Below are positions 34,959 to 43,066 of a stretch of DNA of 64,000 bases, piece by piece. The notes under the pieces were generated by a model. The model saw only the letters and a program-made list of their open reading frames with translations, had not been told where the DNA came from and did not search any database. This stretch comes from Gemmatimonadota bacterium (lineage in GTDB: Bacteria; Latescibacterota; UBA2968; UBA8231). How positions within the stretch are numbered: the stretch's first letter is position 1; each line of letters opens with the position of its first letter. The translations under genes were made by a program, and so were the position numbers. The DNA lies in the NCBI GenBank assembly GCA_009841115.1, contig VXML01000084.1:1-64000 (forward strand), in the 5' to 3' direction.

Positions 34959-37900
34959 ATGCCAACGCATCAACTTCGCTTTCTGCCTTTTCTGACGATC
35001 CTACTCTCGGTCGTCCTGCTCGATGGAGCTTGGGCACAATCCCAAGCGACCACCGGCGTGATCCGCGGCTTCGTCTGGGACCAGTTCGGCAATCCCATTG
35101 CCGACGCCATCGTCGCGCTCAAGGAAACCCGCACCAACTACGAGCGCACCCTTACCTCGTCCGACTTAGGGCTGTTCACCGCGACCTTGTTGCCCCTCGG
35201 CTCCTACGACGTGACCGTACAAGCGGCCGGACAGGCCGAAGTGCGGCAAACCGGGGTGCAAGTGCGCGTCGGCGAGACCGTGGAGTTGATCGTCAAAATG
35301 CTGCCGCAGATGGAGGAAATGATCGTCGAGGCGGCCTTGCCCACAGTGGATATAACCCAGAGCGAATCGGCCACGCGCCTGCCCGAAGAGGCCGTGCAAG
35401 ACCTGCCCAACAACGGGCGCAACTTCCTCAACCTGACGCTGTTGACGCCGGGGGTTGCCATCGTCCAAGGCCCCGACGGCGACGAACTGAGTATTGGCGG
35501 CCAGCGCGGCATTCACAACAACATCTCGGTGGATGGTGCCGATTTTAACAACCCCTTCTTCGGCGAGCAGCGCGGCGGCCAGCGCCCGGCATTCACCTTT
35601 AATTTAGACGCAGTAGAGGAAATGGTGGTAGTGCCGCAGGGAGCCAACGCGGAATTCGGTCGCTCCAGCGGCGGCTTTGTCAACGTCATCACCAAGTCGG
35701 GCACCAACCAGTTGCACGGCTCGCTGCATTTTTTCGGCAAAAACGACGCCCTGTCGGGCACCGCGCGGCACGAAGGCATAGAGCGCGCGCCGGATTTTAG
35801 CCAAGGGCAGTTCGGCTTCACTATGGGCGGGCCGCTGATAAAGGACCGGGCCTTTTTCTTCACCGCCTACGACCAGCAAGTTTTTCGCGACACCAAGCAG
35901 AGCAATAGCGCGCGCATCGATGCCCGGCTGCGCTCATTCATGGACGAGCAATTCAACGGAGCGTTGGCCGACGACTACGGGCCGATTGACCGCACCAATG
36001 ACGCCCGCGCCTTTCTCGCCAAAATCGACGCCCGCCTGTCGGATGAACACTACGCTACCTTCAAATACAATTACACTTGGTCCGAACAGGAAAACGGCAC
36101 CTTTGACGTAGATTCGTGGACGCGCAGCGCCAACGCCGTAGAACAGGACTGGTCGCACGCCTTCAACGGCAGCCTGCTGTCGCTGCTGTCCACGACCACC
36201 ACCAACGAGTTCCGCTTCCAAGTCTCCCGCGAAGATCGCCCGCGTCCCTACCTTGGCCCGGACAACCCCAACACTGGCCGCCCCTTCCCCGACACGGGCA
36301 TGGATTTTGTCCACGGCTATCGCTTTGGTATGCCCTTCTTCATTCCGGTCGAGTACTACGACACCCGCATCCAAGCACTCGACAACATCTCCGTGGCCAA
36401 GGGCGATCACTTAATCAAAGCCGGCGTCGAGTGGAACCGCGTCGAATCCGTGCAGACCTTTATCGGTTTTGCCAATGGCCGCTACATCTTCAGTTCGCTA
36501 GATGGCTTCCTCAACTTCGTCGAGCAGGGCAACGGCTACGTCGAGTGCGCCGACGGCAGCACCAGCACTACCGGAGCCTGCCCCGACGGGACGGATATCA
36601 CCGGGCCGGTCCTGCTCTATTTGCAGCAGTCCGGCGTCGGCGGCCTGACCGTGGAAGAAGCGGGCACCCAGCACATTCCGCAGCACGAATTGGCTCTGTT
36701 TGTGCAGGACAGTTGGCAGCCCTCAAACAAGCTGACGCTCAATTACGGCTTGCGCTGGGAGGCGCAAATACAGCCCGATGTGCTCACCGATCCAGACGAG
36801 GTCTTCTTCGCCGACTTCATCGGCAAAACAGTGACCAACGAGACGGGCACCTACGAATTCCCTTCCAACGGTACCATTCCCTCGGATTGGGACATGTTCC
36901 AGCCGCGCCTAGGGGTGGCCTACGATGTGCACGGCGACAACAAGACCTTGCTGCGCGGCAGTGCCGGAGTGTACTATGCTCGCATCCCGGGTCTGAACTT
37001 GGCCAGCACGCGCTCGACCAACGGCTCGCGCGGGCAATCCATTTTCCGCTCCAGCGCCCTGACGCCCATTTTGGGTCCACCGCCGACCTACGGCGAATTA
37101 TTACCCACGCCCCAAGGCGATCCCTTCCGGCCCAGCATTTTTGTCTTTGACCAGAACTTCGAAAACCCGCGCACCATCAGCGCAAACGTCGGCATCGAAC
37201 GCGAATTACATACGTCCGGTCTAGTCGGCTCCTTCGGGTACACGTATGCCCGCACCGATAATCTGACGCGCTTTGTCAACCGCAACGACGCCATCTTCGG
37301 CTCACCGTGGGCGACGGGATTGGGGGCCGATGGCAGCAACGGTATCGGCGATTTGACCGTGGTCGAGAGCACGGCCAAGTCGCGCTACCACGGCCTCAGC
37401 TTCGGCTTGCGCCAAATGGTGCACGACGACTTGCAATTCCAACTCAACTATACCTTGTCGTGGGACAAATCTGACGACGACAACGAGCGCGATCCCTTCA
37501 CCTTCCGCTACGTCGATGCGACCCAATTGGAGCGCGAATGGGGCTATTCAGACCGCGACCAGCGCCACCGTTTCAATGCGTGGGCCTTGGCCGCATTGCC
37601 CGGCGGAATGTTGCTCAACCAGCGCCTGAGCTACTATTCAGCGCAGCCAGTCTCCGCTTCCTGCGCGGGCGGCCGCTCGACCAACCCGTGGGGCGCAGCC
37701 TCCGACCGGATCTGCGACGACGGTAGCATCACGGCGCGCAATACGCTGCGCAAGGACAATGACTTTTTTTCCTATGACGTGCGCCTATCGCGGCCCATAT
37801 TAGTGGGCAGCGGCCAACTAGAAGCCATCGTCGAGGTCTTCAACCTGTTCAACACAGACAATTTCCGCGATCCCTCTAGCGTCGGCCTATTGTTCAATTT

Positions 37901-37970
37901 CGACGGCACCGTGCAATCGGGCTTGGGCGACCCGCGCCAAGTCCAGGTCGGCTTGCGCTACGTTTATTGA
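34959..37970 (+). CDS. TonB-dependent receptor with an N-terminal carboxypeptidase-regulatory-like domain (Oar-like)
   Basis: 1003 residues. The signal peptide ends near AWAQS. Residues 35-110 form a carboxypeptidase D regulatory-like beta-sandwich (GFVWDQFGNPIADAIVALKE, YDVTVQAAGQAEVRQTG). The plug follows: LPNNGRNFLNLTLLTPGV, GIHNNISVDGADFNNPFF and ANAEFGRSSGGFVNVITKSG. The rest is the 22-stranded barrel. The C-terminus VGLRYVY ends in an aromatic residue, as outer-membrane proteins do for BAM recognition. Proteins of this type import large nutrients or take part in protein export. No ribosome-binding site is obvious. It lies between two toxin-antitoxin modules. Confidence 0.88.
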   Translation: MPTHQLRFLPFLTILLSVVLLDGAWAQSQATTGVIRGFVWDQFGNPIADAIVALKETRTNYERTLTSSDLGLFTATLLPLGSYDVTVQAAGQAEVRQTGVQVRVGETVELIVKMLPQMEEMIVEAALPTVDITQSESATRLPEEAVQDLPNNGRNFLNLTLLTPGVAIVQGPDGDELSIGGQRGIHNNISVDGADFNNPFFGEQRGGQRPAFTFNLDAVEEMVVVPQGANAEFGRSSGGFVNVITKSGTNQLHGSLHFFGKNDALSGTARHEGIERAPDFSQGQFGFTMGGPLIKDRAFFFTAYDQQVFRDTKQSNSARIDARLRSFMDEQFNGALADDYGPIDRTNDARAFLAKIDARLSDEHYATFKYNYTWSEQENGTFDVDSWTRSANAVEQDWSHAFNGSLLSLLSTTTTNEFRFQVSREDRPRPYLGPDNPNTGRPFPDTGMDFVHGYRFGMPFFIPVEYYDTRIQALDNISVAKGDHLIKAGVEWNRVESVQTFIGFANGRYIFSSLDGFLNFVEQGNGYVECADGSTSTTGACPDGTDITGPVLLYLQQSGVGGLTVEEAGTQHIPQHELALFVQDSWQPSNKLTLNYGLRWEAQIQPDVLTDPDEVFFADFIGKTVTNETGTYEFPSNGTIPSDWDMFQPRLGVAYDVHGDNKTLLRGSAGVYYARIPGLNLASTRSTNGSRGQSIFRSSALTPILGPPPTYGELLPTPQGDPFRPSIFVFDQNFENPRTISANVGIERELHTSGLVGSFGYTYARTDNLTRFVNRNDAIFGSPWATGLGADGSNGIGDLTVVESTAKSRYHGLSFGLRQMVHDDLQFQLNYTLSWDKSDDDNERDPFTFRYVDATQLEREWGYSDRDQRHRFNAWALAALPGGMLLNQRLSYYSAQPVSASCAGGRSTNPWGAASDRICDDGSITARNTLRKDNDFFSYDVRLSRPILVGSGQLEAIVEVFNLFNTDNFRDPSSVGLLFNFDGTVQSGLGDPRQVQVGLRYVY

Positions 37971-37991
37971 TAACTGAATCAAGCGGTATAG

Positions 37992-38019
37992 TTGCTTTTT
38001 ATGCCAAATTAGGTATAAT
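37992..38019 (+). promoter_or_regulatory. Promoter with overlapping palindrome upstream of higBA
   Basis: TTGCTT (37992-37997) and TATAAT (38014-38019) with a 16-base spacer form a plausible promoter. An imperfect palindrome (TTATGCC at 37999-38005, GGTATAA at 38012-38018) overlaps the -10 and could bind the antitoxin. The higB ATG at 38022 lies only two bases after the -10, so initiation must be leaderless or from another promoter. Confidence 0.4.
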
Positions 38020-38021
38020 AC

Positions 38022-38354
38022 ATGTTAAACAAATCAATTTTTTGGGTCTCGTCTTCAAGAGAGGATCTACGCAACTTCCCCGCATCGGCGCGTCGCAAAG
38101 CGGGTCTTGAGTTGCAAGCATTACAGCGTGGAGAAACGCCGACCAATTGCAAATCCATGCCCTCAATTGGCCTAGGCGTCATGGAGATTCGCATCAATGC
38201 AGGCAATGCTTATCGCATCTTTTACATGGCCAAATTTGCAGAAGGTATCTATGTCTTGCATGCTTTTCAAAAAAAAACTCAGCGCACATCGAAGCAAGAT
38301 ATTCAACTTGGCCAGCAACGATACCGGATGCTGCTAGAACATAGGCAAGGATGA
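38022..38354 (+). CDS. higB: HigB-type toxin (phage-derived Gp49-like, RelE superfamily)
   Basis: 110 residues of the Gp49-like/HigB family. Key features: WVSSSREDLRNFPASARRKAG at the start, the QRGETPTNCKSMPSIGLGV block, EIRINAGNAYRIFYMAKF and the end YVLHAFQKKTQRTSKQDIQL. The toxin of the usual order, higB before higA, precedes its antitoxin by 15 bases. It likely cuts mRNA on the ribosome. The whole family length is present. Confidence 0.88.
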   Translation: MLNKSIFWVSSSREDLRNFPASARRKAGLELQALQRGETPTNCKSMPSIGLGVMEIRINAGNAYRIFYMAKFAEGIYVLHAFQKKTQRTSKQDIQLGQQRYRMLLEHRQG

Positions 38355-38369
38355 TAAGGAGGCTATGCT

Positions 38370-38657
38370 ATGGAAGTGACCCAAGGCCGCGATAACGTAT
38401 TCGAGGATATTGGTTTTGAGCGGGAAGAAGCGGCGAGCTTAAAAGTCCGGGCTGATTTAATGCTCGACCTGAGAAAGTACATCGAAACTAGAGGGTGGAC
38501 CCAACGTCAAGCCGCGGCATTTTTTGGCGAATCCCAACCGCGTATTAGCAATTTAATGAAGGGGGAGATTAGTCGTTTCAGTGTGGATAAACTGATTAAC
38601 ATGCTGACGCGGGCGGGGATGCAAGTCGAAATTTACGTCAAGCCACAAGCCGCTTAA
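38370..38657 (+). CDS. higA: HigA-type antitoxin (XRE-family helix-turn-helix)
   Basis: 95 residues. A HTH_37-like domain: LMLDLRKYIETRGWTQRQAA, AFFGESQPRISNLMKGEI and FSVDKLINMLTRAGMQVEIY. The DNA-binding helix is in SQPRISNLMKG. AAGGAG lies eight bases before the ATG. It is the expected neutraliser of the HigB-type toxin directly upstream. Confidence 0.88.
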   Translation: MEVTQGRDNVFEDIGFEREEAASLKVRADLMLDLRKYIETRGWTQRQAAAFFGESQPRISNLMKGEISRFSVDKLINMLTRAGMQVEIYVKPQAA

Positions 38658-38689
38658 TAGGAAGCACCATCATTTTCCGCGAGATTGTT

Positions 38690-39670
38690 ATGAACCACAA
38701 CACTCAACCAAATTCGCCCCGCCCACTGCGGCGCTGGATCCCGCTGGCGGCCATCCTGTTAGCGCTCGCCCCCACCCAACTACACGCTGGCGCTTGGACG
38801 CAGTCCCCAGGCGGCATGTACTTCAAGATCGCCGGACTTTCCTTCCGCTCCCAAGACTATCTAGACGCCGTTGGCGAGCGGCGGGAGCGAGTGGCCAAAC
38901 CCAGCATGGAAGAATTGAGCGACGAGAGTATATCGGCCTATCTAGAATACGGTTTGCGGGAGCGCCTGACCTTGGTGGCCACCCTGCCCTATAAGCGCTT
39001 GGTGTACGAGAATACCGAGGTGAAGGTATTCAAAAGCGACCTTCTCGATACCACCATAACCCGCATCCACCCCGACGAAATCAACTCGGGTCTAGCCGAT
39101 TTAGAACTGCGCCTGCGCTGGCGCTTGCTCCGCAACCCAGCGGTAGTCTCCCTAGCGCTAGGAGGCAAATTCCCTTTAGGCTACGACATGGATCAAGACA
39201 GCATTGGCTCCCTCAGCGCGGGCGGGCTTGGCTTGGGGCCGAGTCCAGTGGATGGCACCGCAGGTGCCGACAACAAGGTTCCCTTGGGCACGGGCGAGAG
39301 GGACATCGACATGCGCCTGTTGGTAGGCAAATCGCTGTATCCGTTCCCAGGCTACTTGACGAGCACGGTCGGCTATCGCAAGCGGGGCGGGGCTTTCAGC
39401 GACGAGTTCTTCTATGGCTTAGAGGCCGGTGTCACCTATAAACGCCTGCTAGTCAAAGGCGTGGTCGAAGGGATGCGCACCATGGGCGATTGCGGCGCTA
39501 TGGGACAAGGCGGTCTCGTCGGCGACCAAGACATCCTCAAGCTGGCCCCAGGGTTGATCTGGTCCCTCAGTAAGCACCTAGAACTCGGCGTCGATCTATT
39601 CCACATCGCGTCTGGCTGCAATACCGCAGCGGGCACAACCTACGCCGCAGGGCTGGCTTTCAAGCGCTAG
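38690..39670 (+). CDS. Outer-membrane beta-barrel protein of unknown role
   Basis: 326 residues. A signal peptide ends near LHAGAW. Alternating strands continue to the end: SPGGMYFKIAGLSFRSQDYL, SAYLEYGLRERLTLVATLPY, LADLELRLRWRLL, VVSLALGGKFPLGYD and ELGVDLFHIASGCNTAAGTT. The layout resembles the XagA or phenol-degradation MetA-type barrels. It ends in a basic LAFKR rather than the usual aromatic residue. Transport substrate unknown. Confidence 0.65.
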   Translation: MNHNTQPNSPRPLRRWIPLAAILLALAPTQLHAGAWTQSPGGMYFKIAGLSFRSQDYLDAVGERRERVAKPSMEELSDESISAYLEYGLRERLTLVATLPYKRLVYENTEVKVFKSDLLDTTITRIHPDEINSGLADLELRLRWRLLRNPAVVSLALGGKFPLGYDMDQDSIGSLSAGGLGLGPSPVDGTAGADNKVPLGTGERDIDMRLLVGKSLYPFPGYLTSTVGYRKRGGAFSDEFFYGLEAGVTYKRLLVKGVVEGMRTMGDCGAMGQGGLVGDQDILKLAPGLIWSLSKHLELGVDLFHIASGCNTAAGTTYAAGLAFKR

Positions 39671-39734
39671 AAAATCGCGGCGAAAGAACAAATCTGTTAT
39701 ATTTTGCCCGTACCGCTACTGAAAGGAGGCTGTG

Positions 39735-40727
39735 ATGCCGCGCAAAAAATGGAACCTTCCCGAGCGTCAGGCCACCGACGAAGATGTCTATCTCAACCGC
39801 CGCAAGTTCATCAGACGAGCTGGCTTGGGCACCATCGGCCTGCTGGCCGGATGCATCCCTGAAAAGCTCCTCAATCCAGCAACGCTCGTCGATCCAACAA
39901 GATATGTTGGCTCCGAGATCGTCGAACCAATCCCGCCTTCAGAGTGGTATCCGGCCCCCACGAACGATGAGTTTTCCACGCTTGACCGGCCGCTCACTGA
40001 CGAGTCTATAGCGGCCCTGTACAACAACTTCTATGAATTCTCCACCTCCAAGGAGGTCTGGCGCTTCATAGACGATTTTGAGCCTGCCCCTTGGACCGTG
40101 GAAATAAGCGGCCTAGTGCCGGAGCCCAAGACCTACGACATCGACTACCTAATAGGCATCATGGACCTAGAAGAGCGCCTCTATCGCCACCGCTGCGTCG
40201 AGGCTTGGTCTATGGCCATCCCGTGGACGGGCTTTCCCATGCGGGACCTCATCGACTTGGTCCAACCGCTGTCATCGGCCCGCTACGTGCGCATGATCTC
40301 CTTCTTCAATCCCGAAGTGGCCCCAGTACAATGGGATCGCTCCGATTGGCCCTGGCCTTATACCGAGGGCCTGACCATGGCCGAAGCGACCAATGAGTTG
40401 ACGCTGCTGGTGACAGGCGTCTATGGCCACGAAATGCCCAAGCAACACGGTGCCCCCCTGCGCTTGGTAACTCCCTGGAAATACGGCTATAAGGGCCTCA
40501 AGTCGATCACCAAAATCGAGTTCACCAGCGAACAGCCGGCAACGTTTTGGAATACCCTAGTGCCCCACGAGTACGGCTTTATCTCCAACGTCGAGCCCCA
40601 CGTTCCCCATCCCCGCTGGTCGCAAGCCCGCGAGCGCTTCATTTCCACCGCTTTGAACCCAACCGAACTACGCGACACCCTCCCCTACAACGGCTACGCA
40701 GAGTACGTCGCCCATTTGTACGAGTGA
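39735..40727 (+). CDS. msrP: MsrP-like molybdopterin-dependent methionine sulfoxide reductase
   Basis: 330 residues. The start at the ATG 39735 follows an AAAGGAGG by five bases. A Tat-type twin-arginine signal (NRRKFIRRAGLG) sends the folded protein to the periplasm. The fold is that of YedY/MsrP: the molybdenum-binding Cys is probably Cys154 in RHRCVEAWSMAIPW, and GFPMRDLIDL, HEMPKQHGAPLRLVTPWKYG and KSITKIEF follow. MsrP repairs oxidised methionine in periplasmic proteins. The membrane haem partner MsrQ is not found in the window. The next gene begins 19 bases later and may be in the same transcript. Confidence 0.9.
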   Translation: MPRKKWNLPERQATDEDVYLNRRKFIRRAGLGTIGLLAGCIPEKLLNPATLVDPTRYVGSEIVEPIPPSEWYPAPTNDEFSTLDRPLTDESIAALYNNFYEFSTSKEVWRFIDDFEPAPWTVEISGLVPEPKTYDIDYLIGIMDLEERLYRHRCVEAWSMAIPWTGFPMRDLIDLVQPLSSARYVRMISFFNPEVAPVQWDRSDWPWPYTEGLTMAEATNELTLLVTGVYGHEMPKQHGAPLRLVTPWKYGYKGLKSITKIEFTSEQPATFWNTLVPHEYGFISNVEPHVPHPRWSQARERFISTALNPTELRDTLPYNGYAEYVAHLYE

Positions 40728-40746
40728 TCCTTCAAAGGAAGTTCTT

Positions 40747-41391
40747 ATGCGCCAACTCCTGTCGTCTGTCCTCTTACTCTGCCTGCTCGTCCCGCCGCTC
40801 GCCGCACAGGAAGAGGCGCTGTACGGCACCTGGGAGGCCACTATCGTCGATGAGCAAATCGGCGAGATTGCCATTCGCCTGACCTTTGCGGAGGATGGAG
40901 CCTTTGAGATCGACCAAGTCATTCAGGTCAAAGACGACTTCCTAGCTGATGTCCAAGTCCCGGAACCACCCACCATGGAGACGATCTCCGCCCACGGCAC
41001 CGGCACCTATGGCATCTTGGGCGACAATCTCCTAATTAGTATAACCGCATTAGATATTTCCGTTGACGGCAAAGGCTTCGTCGAATTCTTCACCCAAGTG
41101 GCCCGCGACTTTGCCCGGTATGTAGCGGATTCGCACGAAATCCCCGCAGAAAACTACCCCGCCTTTGAACAGGAATTCATCGACGCGTTTTTCGCTGAAC
41201 TCGATAAGGTGCAGTTCCTCGCTATACTCAATGAGTGGGGGGTTAGTGCGTATGCCCTTGAGGGCGACACCCTGATCCTCACGACTACGAGGGAGACCGG
41301 GGTCACAATCTGGGAATTCCACCGCATGGATGAATCCAGTGCAGTCGCCGAAACCTCTTGGGGCAGCCTGAAAGCAACTTGGCGTCGGTAA
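40747..41391 (+). CDS. Secreted lipocalin-like protein, unknown function
   Basis: 214 residues. A signal peptide (LLSSVLLLCLLVPPLAAQ) leads to a beta-rich domain with ALYGTWEATIVDE and EIAIRLTFAEDGAFEIDQVI, a pattern seen in lipocalin-like proteins. A helical insert (QVARDFARYVADSHEIP) splits it. The final strands are TLILTTTRETGVTIWEFHRM. It follows msrP closely and may serve that enzyme, but nothing in the sequence shows a ligand. Confidence 0.55.
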   Translation: MRQLLSSVLLLCLLVPPLAAQEEALYGTWEATIVDEQIGEIAIRLTFAEDGAFEIDQVIQVKDDFLADVQVPEPPTMETISAHGTGTYGILGDNLLISITALDISVDGKGFVEFFTQVARDFARYVADSHEIPAENYPAFEQEFIDAFFAELDKVQFLAILNEWGVSAYALEGDTLILTTTRETGVTIWEFHRMDESSAVAETSWGSLKATWRR

Positions 41392-41397
41392 ATTCTC

Positions 41398-42633
41398 TTG
41401 GAACGGCTGATTAGCCTATTCGGACTTGTGGTGATGATCGCTCTAGCCTTCGCCATGAGCGCCGACCGCCGCAAAGTAGATCGCCGCTTGGTAGTAGCTG
41501 GCGTGGGACTGCAATTTCTCCTCGCCCTGCTCGTCCTCAAGACTGGACCCGGACAGGCGCTTTTCGGTTATATCGGCGCTTTTTTCACCGCCCTGCTCAA
41601 CTACGTCGATGCCGGCTCTAGCTTTGTCTTTGGCGACGCATTCGGCGAGCATTTCTTCGCCTTCAAGGTCCTGCCGACCATTATCTTCTTTGCCGCCCTG
41701 ATGGGCGTGCTCTATCACTTGGGCCTAGTCCAGTACGTGGTGGTGGCTTTCGCCTGGGTCATGCAGCGCACCCTGCGCACCTCGGGCGCGGAAAGCCTAG
41801 CCGCGGCGGCCAACGTCTTCGTCGGCCAGACTGAGGCTCCGTTGGTAGTGCGCCCGTACGTGGCCAGCATGACCCGGTCGGAATTGATGGCCTTGATGGT
41901 GGGCGGCTTCGCCACTATTGCCGGAGGCGTATTGGCCGCCTTCGTAGGTCTGGGAATTGACGCCGGTCACTTGGTAGCTGCCTCGGTGATCTCGGCTCCG
42001 GCGGCGCTATTGGTGGCCAAGGTGATGCAGCCCGAGGTAGAAGAATCCAAAACCCTAGGGCGGGTATCGATTGAGGTAGAGCGCACGGCCACCAATGTGG
42101 TGGAAGCCGCGGCCAACGGCACCTTGGACGGCTTGCGACTGGCCCTGAACGTGGCCGCCATGCTCATTGCGGCGCTGGGATTGATCGCCTTAGTAGATGG
42201 GGCACTGGGCCTGTTGGGCCAAGGCGTGGGCTACATGCTAGGTATGGAGGGTCTAGAGTGGTCGTTGTCCGCGGCGCTGGGTTATTTATTTGCGCCCTTT
42301 GCCTATTTGATGGGCATTGAGGCCAAAGATTGTTTGTTGGCTGGCGAGTTATTGGGCAAGAAAATGGTGGCCAACGAATTTGTCTCGTACGTCCAATTGA
42401 GCCAGTGGATCCAGCCTGACTCGGGCGTGGAGCTGAGCCAGCGCTCGGTGATCATCCTGACCTATGCTCTGTGTGGTTTTGCCAACTTCAGTAGCATTGG
42501 CATCCAGATCGGCGGCATCGGCGGCATTGCCCCCGAGCGGCGGCGCGAATTGGCGCGGTTGGGTTTTCGCGCCATGCTGGGCGGCTCCCTAGCCTGCTTT
42601 ATGACTGCCTGCGTGGCCGGTATCCTGCTGTAG
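41398..42633 (+). CDS. nupC: Concentrative nucleoside transporter (CNT, NupC-type)
   Basis: 411 residues, the usual length. Motifs of the CNT family are present: FVGQTEAPLVVRPYVASMTR (nucleoside and sodium-site segment), FATIAGGVLAAFVGLGI, MGIEAKDCLLAGELLGKKM, VANEFVSYVQL and CGFANFSSIGIQIGGIGGIA. Nine or more transmembrane helices are predicted. It imports nucleosides with sodium or protons. The start TTG at 41398 lacks a clear ribosome-binding site, but it is six bases after the previous stop and fits the family N-terminus. Confidence 0.88.
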   Translation: MERLISLFGLVVMIALAFAMSADRRKVDRRLVVAGVGLQFLLALLVLKTGPGQALFGYIGAFFTALLNYVDAGSSFVFGDAFGEHFFAFKVLPTIIFFAALMGVLYHLGLVQYVVVAFAWVMQRTLRTSGAESLAAAANVFVGQTEAPLVVRPYVASMTRSELMALMVGGFATIAGGVLAAFVGLGIDAGHLVAASVISAPAALLVAKVMQPEVEESKTLGRVSIEVERTATNVVEAAANGTLDGLRLALNVAAMLIAALGLIALVDGALGLLGQGVGYMLGMEGLEWSLSAALGYLFAPFAYLMGIEAKDCLLAGELLGKKMVANEFVSYVQLSQWIQPDSGVELSQRSVIILTYALCGFANFSSIGIQIGGIGGIAPERRRELARLGFRAMLGGSLACFMTACVAGILL

Positions 42634-42730
42634 AGGTCGTCATTTCGGTTTGACCAAGGTTTCAGTGCTACTTATGTTGCAACAGCCATTTGCGTTCCTA
42701 GTCCATTTTTGGCTGAAAAGAGGAAATCCG

Positions 42731-43051
42731 ATGCGCAAATACATGTTTCGCTCAACGTACACGCAGGCCGGGCTTGCCGGTTTGCTGAAGGAAGGCGGCA
42801 CGCGGCGGCGGAAGGCATTGACCCAGACCATTGAGGGAATGGGTGGCAGTGTGGAATCGCTTTACTACGCCTTCGGGGATCCAGACCTCTATATAATTGC
42901 CGATCTGCCCGACGACGCAACGGCCGCGGCCGTGTCCATGGTCATTGGCAACGCCGGCGCGCTCGACATTAGCGTTACCGTACTGGTCACGCCGGAAACC
43001 ATAGACGAAGCCATCGGCAAAAGCGTCCCCTACCGACCTCCTGGAGCCTGA
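42731..43051 (+). CDS. GYD-domain protein
   Basis: 106 residues from the ATG at 42731, which has AGGAAA five bases upstream. Typical GYD segments: MRKYMFRSTYTQAGLAGLLK, RRKALTQTIEGMGGSVESLY and YAFGDPDLYIIADLP. Here the namesake Gly-Tyr-Asp is not strictly kept. The fold is ferredoxin-like. The function of the family is unknown. Confidence 0.85.
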   Translation: MRKYMFRSTYTQAGLAGLLKEGGTRRRKALTQTIEGMGGSVESLYYAFGDPDLYIIADLPDDATAAAVSMVIGNAGALDISVTVLVTPETIDEAIGKSVPYRPPGA

Positions 43052-43066
43052 TACGCCGATCATCCC

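Noticed and set aside
36116..37150. 344-codon forward frame inside the TonB receptor
   Set aside because: Arg/Gln/His-rich low-complexity protein, typical of an alternative frame of a GC-rich gene.
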